Shown piece after piece: positions 22,088 through 28,207 of a stretch of DNA of 28,207 nt. Made by a program: the position numbers and the translations under genes. The DNA comes from RBG-16-64-43 sp035288225 (GTDB taxonomy: Bacteria > Chloroflexota > Anaerolineae > Anaerolineales > RBG-16-64-43): positions 1 to 28,207 of the forward strand of contig DATEAT010000177.1 in NCBI GenBank assembly GCA_035288225.1. The letters run 5' to 3'. Within the stretch, counting starts at the first letter, position 1. Each line of letters starts with the position of its first letter. The notes beneath the pieces are model-generated. The model searched no databases and was not told the DNA's origin. It saw nothing but the letters and a program-made list of their open reading frames with translations.

Positions 22088-24244
22088 TCAGGCGCGCACA
22101 CGGCGCGCTTCCACGACGTTGGGCAATGCCTCGATGCGGTTCATCACACGGCTCAGCTGCCCCAGATCGGTCACTTCCAGGATCAAATCGATGGTGGCCT
22201 GGTGCGCCTTGAGCGTTGACACAACACTGTTCATGTTGATGTGCTCTTCACCTACCACCGTCGACACGTCGCGCAGCAGCCCCTCGCGATCGTAGGCGGT
22301 GACGCGCACCGCCACGGGGTAAGTGCGGGCAGCGTGCCCCCACGAAACGCGCACCAGCCGCTCCTTATCCGCGGCGCGCAGGATGTTGGGACAGTCGGTG
22401 CGGTGAATGGTCGCCCCCCGCCCGCGCGTCACGTAGCCCACGATCTGGTCGCCCGGCACCGGTTTGCAGCAGCGCGCCATCGTGGTGAGCATTCCGCGCA
22501 GCCCGGTGACATTCACCCCCTCGGTCGTCGCCAGGGTGGGGACCGAGAGCGCCGGCATTTCCTCCAGCGCAGCGTGTTCGCCTTGCAGGATCTTGGCAAC
22601 GATGCGCGCGGAGGAGATGTCGCCCGAGCCGACCGCCGCCAGGAAATCACCCACGACGGGATAGTTGAATTCCTTGGCGAGGCTCTCGATGGTCACGTCC
22701 TCGACGCCCAACCGGCGCAGTTCGCGTTCGACCGCCTCGCGGCCGGCCGAGGCGCGCTGCTCTTGGTCCTGGCGCTTGAAGTACTGACGAATCTTGGCGA
22801 TGGCGCGCTGCGAGCGCACCAACCCGAGATCGGTGTTCAGCCAGTCGCGGCTTGGCCCGCCGCTGCGGGTGGTAATGATGCCTACCTGGTCGCCGGTTCG
22901 CACGCGGTAGTCCAGGGCCACCAACTTGCCGTTGACCCGTGCGCCGCGGCAATGGTGGCCAATCTCGGTATGGACATGGTAGGCAAAGTCGATCGGGGTC
23001 GAGCCCGCCGGCAGATCAATCACGTCGCCCTTGGGAGTAAAGACATAGACCCGGTCTTCGAAGACATCGGACTTGAGCGCATCCACGAATTCGGCGGCGT
23101 CTTGCACGTCGGAGCGCCAGTCCATCAGGCTGCGCAACCAGAGAATGCGCCGTTCGAAGGACTCGTCGCGCTTGCCGCCTTCCTTGTAGCGCCAATGGGC
23201 GGCGATTCCCAATTCGGCGTTCTGGTGCATTTCCGCCGTACGGATCTGCACCTCAAGCGTCTTGCCGTCGTCGTAAACCACGGCGGTGTGCAGGGATTGG
23301 TAGAAGTTGTCTTTGGGCGAGGCGATGTAGTCGTCGAAATCGCCGGGTAGCGGGGACCACTGGTTGTGGATGACACCCAGCGTTACGTAGCACGACGGCA
23401 GATCCGGCACAATGATGCGCACGCCGCGGATGTCGTGAAGGGATTCGAAAGGCACGCCCTTGCGCTCGATTTTGCGATAGATCGAGTAGATGTGTTTGGG
23501 CCGCCCGGTGATTTCCGCCTGGATGCCGGATTGGCCGAGGAGTTCTTTGAGGCGGACCACGATGCTATCCATGGTCGCCTCACGATTGGCGCGCCGTTCC
23601 TCCAGCTTACCGGCGATCTCCTTGTACATGGCCGGGTTGACGTGGCGGAAGGCCAGGTCCTCCAATTCCCACTTCATCTGCCACATGCCCAGACGGTTGG
23701 CCAGAGGAGCAAAGATCTCAAGCGTTTCCTGGGCGATGCGAGCGCGGCGCGCCGGGTCAAGATGCCCCAGGGTGCGCATGTTGTGCAGGCGGTCGGCCAG
23801 TTTGATGAGCACCACCCGTACGTCGTCGCCCATGGCGAGGAATATCTTGCGCAGCGTTTCGACGTCGAGCGCGCGCCGCCACTCGGTCTCATCCTCCGGA
23901 GCGTTGGTCTCGCCGGCGCGGGAGACGCGCGGCAGTTGAGTCAGCTTGGTGACGCCGTCGACCTGGTTCGCGATTTCGTCACCGAAGTCACGCCGGATTT
24001 CGGCGAGCGGAATACCTGAGTCCTCGACCACGTCGTGTAGCAGCGCGGCGGCCAAAGTGGTCGCCGGCACGCCGAAGTCCGCCAGGATCTTGGCGACGGC
24101 CAGACAGTGTTGGAGGTAAGGCTCGCCGGAGGCACGCACCTGCCCGGCGTGGGCGCGTTCCGCGACGCGGTAGGCGCGCTCGATCAGATCGCGGTCCGCC
24201 GCGCTGAGGGAAGGGACGGATTCAAAGAGGGATTCAAGCTTCAT
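22088..24244 (-). CDS. rel: RelA/SpoT-family bifunctional (p)ppGpp synthetase/hydrolase
   Basis: A 718-residue long RSH protein with complete domain order. The HD hydrolase domain has His46 and HDVVED at 70-75, with LIKLADRLHNMRTL further on. The synthetase domain follows (RPKHIYSIYRKIERKG, then PKDNFYQSLHT). The TGS domain (VYVFTPKGDVIDLPAGSTPIDFAY begins it) is followed by a helical region, a Cys-containing insert (MARCCKPVPGD, RTDCPN) and a C-terminal ACT domain ending at VEARRVRA. The intact HD motif suggests that it can hydrolyse as well as make (p)ppGpp. It senses uncharged tRNA on the ribosome and triggers the stringent response. Its start is 14 bases from a predicted transcription start and lacks a clear ribosome site. 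Confidence 0.96.
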   Translation of the reverse strand: MKLESLFESVPSLSAADRDLIERAYRVAERAHAGQVRASGEPYLQHCLAVAKILADFGVPATTLAAALLHDVVEDSGIPLAEIRRDFGDEIANQVDGVTKLTQLPRVSRAGETNAPEDETEWRRALDVETLRKIFLAMGDDVRVVLIKLADRLHNMRTLGHLDPARRARIAQETLEIFAPLANRLGMWQMKWELEDLAFRHVNPAMYKEIAGKLEERRANREATMDSIVVRLKELLGQSGIQAEITGRPKHIYSIYRKIERKGVPFESLHDIRGVRIIVPDLPSCYVTLGVIHNQWSPLPGDFDDYIASPKDNFYQSLHTAVVYDDGKTLEVQIRTAEMHQNAELGIAAHWRYKEGGKRDESFERRILWLRSLMDWRSDVQDAAEFVDALKSDVFEDRVYVFTPKGDVIDLPAGSTPIDFAYHVHTEIGHHCRGARVNGKLVALDYRVRTGDQVGIITTRSGGPSRDWLNTDLGLVRSQRAIAKIRQYFKRQDQEQRASAGREAVERELRRLGVEDVTIESLAKEFNYPVVGDFLAAVGSGDISSARIVAKILQGEHAALEEMPALSVPTLATTEGVNVTGLRGMLTTMARCCKPVPGDQIVGYVTRGRGATIHRTDCPNILRAADKERLVRVSWGHAARTYPVAVRVTAYDREGLLRDVSTVVGEEHINMNSVVSTLKAHQATIDLILEVTDLGQLSRVMNRIEALPNVVEARRVRA

Positions 24245-24264
24245 CGGAAGGCCGGCTTGAGCCC

Positions 24265-24293
24265 AGTATAACGAGACCTACGGCCACCTGCAA
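24265..24293 (-). promoter_or_regulatory. Promoter of the Rel gene
   Basis: On the minus strand -35 TTGCAG (24293-24288), a 17-base spacer and -10 TATACT (24270-24265). Transcription would begin near 24258, giving a very short leader. Confidence 0.7.
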
Positions 24294-24425
24294 CAGGGTC
24301 GGCCGATCGCCCCGGGTCTTCTTGGCCCCTGGCATAGAAGATGCATCCATTGGGAAGGGTCCCGGGATGCCCAGGACCTGAGTTGATTCGACTTGATTGA
24401 GGCCTGCGGGGCGCGGAGGCAGGGT

Positions 24426-25544
24426 ATGACGATCAGCGGCAAAGGTTTCTTCGTCTGGCAGGTGCCCAACTGCGATGGCGGCGACCCGGCGCGCATCGCC
24501 GCGCGGGCTGAGGCTGCGCGGCTGACGCACGTGCTGCTCAAAATCGCCGACGGCACGTGGGCCTACAACATCGACTCGCAAGGACGCGACCTGCTTCCGC
24601 CGATCATTTCCGCGCTGCGAGCCAAGGGCATCGCCTCCTGGGGCTGGCACTACATCTACGGCAACGACCCGCTGGGCGAGGCACGCCTCGCCGTGCAGCG
24701 CACGCAGGCACTCGGGCTGGCCGGTTACGTCATTGACGCCGAGCGCGAGTTCAAGCTCCCCGGCAAGGCCACGGCCGCACGAACGTATGTGCGCGAATTG
24801 CGGTCTGGGCTGGGCTCGCTGCCGATCGCCCTCAGTTCCTACCGCTACCCCAGCTATCATCCCGAGTTCCCGTGGACTGCCTTCCTCGAGAAGTGCGACT
24901 TCAACATGCCCCAGGTGTACTGGGAGCAAGCCCACAACCCGGATGAACAATTGGAACGCTCGGTGAACGAGATCACCGCGCTGACCCCCAGCCTGCCGGT
25001 GGTGCCTACCGGGTCGGCCTATGCGACCTCGGGCTGGCGGCCAGCCGCTTCCGAGTTGACTCTCTTCCTCACCAAGGCCCAGGCGCTGGGCCTGACCGGG
25101 GCGAATTTCTTCTCGTGGGACTACGCGACCAAGCCGGGCTACATCGACATGTGGGATGCGGTGGCGCGTTTCGATTGGGGCGCACCGCCTCCCCCACCGC
25201 CACCGCCGGAGGAAGAGATCACCGACCGCATCGTGACAGCCTGGAACACGCGGGACGTGCCGACCGTGCTTGCGCTTTACCAGCCGAACGCGGCGCAGGT
25301 GAGCGGCGCGCGGACAATCGTGGGCAGCACGCCGATCACCGATTGGTACCGCAACTTCCTGGGCAACCTGCTGCCCGGGGGTACCTTCACACTCACTGGG
25401 CGCAGCGGCGAGGGCAACTCGCGCCACTTCACCTGGACCGCCACCAGCAGCGCCGGCCGCGTACTGGACGGTAACGACACGCTGGGCATGCGTGACGGCA
25501 AGATCCAGTACCACTACACTTACTTCACCATTGACCGCACCTAA
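24426..25544 (+). CDS. GH25-like TIM-barrel protein fused to a SnoaL-like domain
   Basis: A 372-residue protein starting at ATG 24426 (MTISGKGFF) six bases after GGAGG; an upstream in-frame start lacks such a site. Residues 1 to about 250 look like a glycoside-hydrolase-type barrel (GKGFFVWQVPNCDGGD, VLLKIADG, IASWGWHYIYG, GYVIDAERE, LPIALSSYRYP, FNMPQVYWEQ, GANFFSWDY). Asp104 and Glu106 in VIDAERE stand where GH25 lysozymes have their D-x-E catalytic pair. A run of eight prolines links this to residues about 265-372, which resemble a SnoaL/NTF2-like domain (ITDRIVTAWNTRDVPTVLALY, TITDWYRNFLGNLL-like helices, then beta strands). No signal peptide is visible, so either export is non-classical or the barrel acts inside the cell. 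Function unknown; the GH25 link is structural inference. Confidence 0.8.
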   Translation: MTISGKGFFVWQVPNCDGGDPARIAARAEAARLTHVLLKIADGTWAYNIDSQGRDLLPPIISALRAKGIASWGWHYIYGNDPLGEARLAVQRTQALGLAGYVIDAEREFKLPGKATAARTYVRELRSGLGSLPIALSSYRYPSYHPEFPWTAFLEKCDFNMPQVYWEQAHNPDEQLERSVNEITALTPSLPVVPTGSAYATSGWRPAASELTLFLTKAQALGLTGANFFSWDYATKPGYIDMWDAVARFDWGAPPPPPPPPEEEITDRIVTAWNTRDVPTVLALYQPNAAQVSGARTIVGSTPITDWYRNFLGNLLPGGTFTLTGRSGEGNSRHFTWTATSSAGRVLDGNDTLGMRDGKIQYHYTYFTIDRT

Positions 25545-25560
25545 GACGGTGCTGTGCCGC

Positions 25561-28149
25561 TCATCGCTTCGCTCGAGCCGACCGACCCGGTCGGCTCTTG
25601 CTTTTGGCCTTGGAGGTTGGGGCGCGGGCCGCGGCCGGGCGGCGCGCCCGGGGGGCCGGCTTCTTTGGCGGAGGGGCAGCGGGTTTCGCCCGTCGTTTCT
25701 TTGCGGCGAGCGCCCGCAGTTCGCGCTCGGGTGTGATGGCTACAACACTGTGCAGCGATTGACCCTTCTTGAGTTTGACCAACACCCCGCCGGCCGATAC
25801 GCGTGCGCGGCGCGGAGCATCTTTCAAGCGAGCCAGCTTGCCCAGGCCGTCGTTGAACGCCAGAATGAAGCGCGTATCGGCATCGCCCACCAGCGCGCCG
25901 ACCAGTGCTTCCTTGCGCGCCATCTTCCACGTGAGCGCCCCGACGCCGTGCCGTCCTTGCACAGGGTACTGCGCAAGCGGGGTGCGCTTGGCCCGGCCAG
26001 ATTGCGCGACGAGCAGCACGTCGCTGCGCGGGAGCACGGGCTGCACCGCCACCACCTGTTCGTCGGCGCGGCCCAGCTTGATCCCGAGCACGCCCGCGGC
26101 ATTCATGCCCATCGGCCGCACTTCGCGCTCGCGGAAGCGGATGGCCATGCCATGCGAGGTGACCATCAGTACATCTTCATCGCCCTGAGTCACGAAGGCC
26201 GATGCTAGCCCATCGTTGGCCGCCATCTTGATGAGGGTCAGCACTTGGGCAGAGGGGCCCGGCAGATCACCCAAGGCGGTCTTTTTGACCATACCGCGCC
26301 GGGTGGCGAGCACCAAGAAGCCAGCTTCGGCCGCGGCGGACGACGGCAACGCAACGCCAGCCACCACGCGGCTGGGTGCGTCCAGGCTGCACAAGGTATG
26401 GAAGGGCGCGCCCTGTTCGGCGCGGGCGCGCGCCGGCAGGGAATGCACATTGAGCGCGGCGGCGCGGCCCTTCTCAGTGATCAGCAGCAGGGTATCTCGC
26501 GTATTGGCCTCCAGCACGAAACGCGGCGCGACGTGCGGCAGCCCCAGCGCCCGCTTGGTGTCTTCCGTGCGCGAAAGCAGGCCCTCGGCGGTGAGCGTGA
26601 CCCACACTTGCTGCGAAGGCAGGGTCTCCTCCACAGTGAGCGGCATGCTGGCGGGCTCCTCCCACCCCCGGACGATTGCAGTCCGGCGCGGGTCGTTGTA
26701 AGCGGCTTTGACGCGCGCCAAGTCCTGGGCGAGCACCTCGCGCATCTGCTTGGGCGAGGCCAGCAGCCGTTCCAGCTCCTTGATCTGGGCCAGCTTCTCT
26801 TTGTATTCGAGTTCGATCTTCTCCCGTTCGAGCGCCGCCAGTCTCCGCAGCGGCATGTCGAGGATGGCGGTGGCCTGCACCTCGCTCAACTTGAACCGCT
26901 TTTGCAGGCGAGCGCGGGCCTCGTCGGCGTCCTTGGCCGCGCGAATGAGGCGGATAACTTCCTCCAAGTTTTTGAGCGCGATACGCAGTCCCTCCAGGAG
27001 ATGCGCCCGTTCCTTGGCGCGTGCCAGATCGAAGAGAGCGCGTTTGCGAATGACCTCCAGGCGGTGATCGAGGAATACGCGCAGGGCCTGTTTGAGGGAG
27101 AGCATGCGCGGTTCACCCCGGACGAGGGCCAGCAGGATGATGCTGAAGGTGGTCTCCATCGGCGTGCGTTTGTACAGCTCGCGCAGCACCTTGCGTGCAT
27201 CGGCCGTGCGCGAGAGCTCGATGACGATGCGCATCCCCTGGCGGTCCGACTCGTCGCGCAGGTCGGCGACTCCCTCCAGCGCACCTTGCCGCACCAATTC
27301 GGCGATTCGTTCAAGCAACCCGGCTTTGTTGACCTGGTAAGGCAGCTCGGTGACCAGCAGCCGAGTCCGTCCGCGCTCCATTCCCTCGACATGAGCCCGC
27401 GCGCGCACCAGGGCCTTGCCCCGTCCGGTGCCATAGGCCGCCGAGAGGCCCTCCTCCGAGCCCGCACGGTCGAGAATGAGGCCCCCGGTGGGAAAATCCG
27501 GCCCCTGGATGAAACGCAGCAGCTCTTCGACCGATATCTCATCGACCCGGCTCCACGCGTGCAGCATGAAGATCAGCGCATCGCATACCTCGCCTAAGTT
27601 GTGAGGCGGGATGGAGGTGGCCATGCCCACGGCAATGCCGGTGGCGCCATTCACCAGCAAGTTCGGTGCCGCGGCCGGAAGCACTTCCGGCTCGCGCAGC
27701 GTGCCGTCGAAGTTGACTTGGAAGCCGACTGTGTCCCGCTCCAGATCCGCCAGGAGCTCGGTGGCCACCGGCGCCAGGCGCGATTCGGTGTAGCGCATGG
27801 CCGCCGGCGGGTCACCATCCACCGAACCGAAGTTGCCTTGCCCCTGCACCAGCAGGTAGCGCATCGAGAAATCCTGGGCCATGCGCGCCATGGCCTCGTA
27901 CACCGCCATGTCACCGTGGGGGTGATACTTGCCCAGCACCTCACCCACGATGCGCGCCGACTTTTTGAAGGGCGTGCCAGGCGCAAGGTGCATATCATGC
28001 ATAGCGTATAAGATGCGGCGCTGCACCGGCTTGAGCCCGTCGCGCGCATCGGGCAGCGCGCGGGCCACGATGACGCTCATGGCGTAATCGAGATACGCCT
28101 GCTGGACCTCGCGGTCGATGTCGACTTTGCGGATTGTTCCGAGTTCCAT
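25561..28149 (-). CDS. gyrA: Type IIA topoisomerase subunit A (GyrA/ParC family)
   Basis: An 862-residue protein. The start at 28149 (MELGTIRKVDID) follows GAGGTGA and is preferred to a start 12 codons upstream. The winged-helix/tower core is complete: ARALPDARDGLKPVQRRIL, KYHPHGDMAVYEAM and the DNA-linking Tyr120 in AAMRYTESRL. The coiled coil is near 400-470 and a beta-pinwheel C-terminal domain runs from about 505. The enzyme cuts and passes duplex DNA together with a GyrB/ParE subunit. The canonical blade-1 GyrA box is not visible; a related QGRHGVG occurs near residue 731. At the quinolone site Met81 replaces the usual Ser, with Glu85 at the acidic position. The last about 48 residues are a Lys/Arg/Pro/Ala tail. 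Gyrase A is the default call, but a topoisomerase IV-like role is possible. Confidence 0.9.
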   Translation of the reverse strand: MELGTIRKVDIDREVQQAYLDYAMSVIVARALPDARDGLKPVQRRILYAMHDMHLAPGTPFKKSARIVGEVLGKYHPHGDMAVYEAMARMAQDFSMRYLLVQGQGNFGSVDGDPPAAMRYTESRLAPVATELLADLERDTVGFQVNFDGTLREPEVLPAAAPNLLVNGATGIAVGMATSIPPHNLGEVCDALIFMLHAWSRVDEISVEELLRFIQGPDFPTGGLILDRAGSEEGLSAAYGTGRGKALVRARAHVEGMERGRTRLLVTELPYQVNKAGLLERIAELVRQGALEGVADLRDESDRQGMRIVIELSRTADARKVLRELYKRTPMETTFSIILLALVRGEPRMLSLKQALRVFLDHRLEVIRKRALFDLARAKERAHLLEGLRIALKNLEEVIRLIRAAKDADEARARLQKRFKLSEVQATAILDMPLRRLAALEREKIELEYKEKLAQIKELERLLASPKQMREVLAQDLARVKAAYNDPRRTAIVRGWEEPASMPLTVEETLPSQQVWVTLTAEGLLSRTEDTKRALGLPHVAPRFVLEANTRDTLLLITEKGRAAALNVHSLPARARAEQGAPFHTLCSLDAPSRVVAGVALPSSAAAEAGFLVLATRRGMVKKTALGDLPGPSAQVLTLIKMAANDGLASAFVTQGDEDVLMVTSHGMAIRFREREVRPMGMNAAGVLGIKLGRADEQVVAVQPVLPRSDVLLVAQSGRAKRTPLAQYPVQGRHGVGALTWKMARKEALVGALVGDADTRFILAFNDGLGKLARLKDAPRRARVSAGGVLVKLKKGQSLHSVVAITPERELRALAAKKRRAKPAAPPPKKPAPRARRPAAARAPTSKAKSKSRPGRSARAKR
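25575..25604 (+). terminator. Terminator of the GH25-SnoaL gene, embedded in the 3' end of gyrA
   Basis: GAGCCGACC (25575-25583) pairs with GGTCGGCTC (25589-25597) around a 5-base loop, followed by TTGCTTT on the plus strand. The element lies inside the last codons of the convergent topoisomerase gene, 31 bases past the plus-strand stop. Confidence 0.7.
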
Positions 28150-28156
28150 AGTCACC

Positions 28157-28207
28157 TCAGGCCGGGTTGAAGCACGGCTCGGCAATGATACGTTCGGCCG
28201 TGTCGAG
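28157..28207 (-). CDS. Possible 3' end of an upstream gene
   Basis: On the minus strand a frame is open from the window edge for 16 codons and stops at TGA (28159-28157), seven bases before the gyrA start. The TGA is part of the gyrA ribosome site. The residues (LDTAERIIAEPCFNPA) look protein-like, and the spacing fits an operon, but the fragment is too short to identify or to be sure. Confidence 0.3.
   Translation of the reverse strand, partial: LDTAERIIAEPCFNPA

Noticed and set aside
24393..24425. Earlier start for the GH25-SnoaL gene
   Set aside because: The 11 extra residues lack a ribosome site, while ATG 24426 has GGAGG six bases upstream.

Overview
The window is GC-rich bacterial chromosome, densely coded on both strands. 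Gene style suggests a Chloroflexota (Anaerolineae-like) genome: an FtsZ with a long variable tail, DMT permeases, a CVPCRGG-type pterin dehydratase, a two-domain S1 protein and a DUF1540-like protein with an acidic tail. That assignment is inferred from gene flavour only. I see no rRNA, tRNA, CRISPR array or insertion sequence.

Left part (1-9360, + strand): six genes form one tight run. They encode a very long TPR solenoid protein (5' end outside the window), a TPR protein fused to a clan CD (gingipain/caspase-fold) cysteine peptidase, a cytoplasmic TIM-barrel-like protein, an FtsZ paralogue, a 73-residue protein, and a 53-residue protein ending in a membrane helix. Junctions are very close (3 bases, 54 bases with a ribosome-site hairpin, a 4-base GTGA overlap, 31 bases, 12 bases), so this is very probably an operon. 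The FtsZ has an intact GTP-binding signature and C-terminal peptide but His in place of the second T7-loop aspartate needed for GTP hydrolysis. The peptidase's C-terminal end resembles the 73-residue protein. This is the best candidate for an undescribed system: a tubulin-like polymer, a membrane-tethering peptide and a TPR-guided protease.

Middle part (9357-14981): on the minus strand lie a JAMM metalloprotease and an aspartase/fumarase-family lyase, then a superoxide dismutase-ferredoxin unit with a near-consensus promoter and an intrinsic terminator. On the plus strand are a DMT permease and a zinc-ribbon protein with a histone-H1-like tail and a strong internal ribosome site. Two hairpins separate the latter from a convergent PhoU/DUF47-like gene.

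Right part (14361-28207): tilS, a second DMT permease and the PhoU-like gene form a minus-strand operon (tilS and the permease overlap by ATGA). Next come a tyrosine recombinase and a pterin-4a-carbinolamine dehydratase. A 459-base gap then holds a promoter and a long structured leader for an S1-domain RNA-binding protein. After that are a Cys-rich/acidic-tail small protein, moeA, a long Rel/SpoT (p)ppGpp enzyme with its own promoter, a GH25-like barrel fused to a SnoaL-like domain, and a type IIA topoisomerase A subunit with unusual sequence features. These are mostly independent housekeeping or stress genes.
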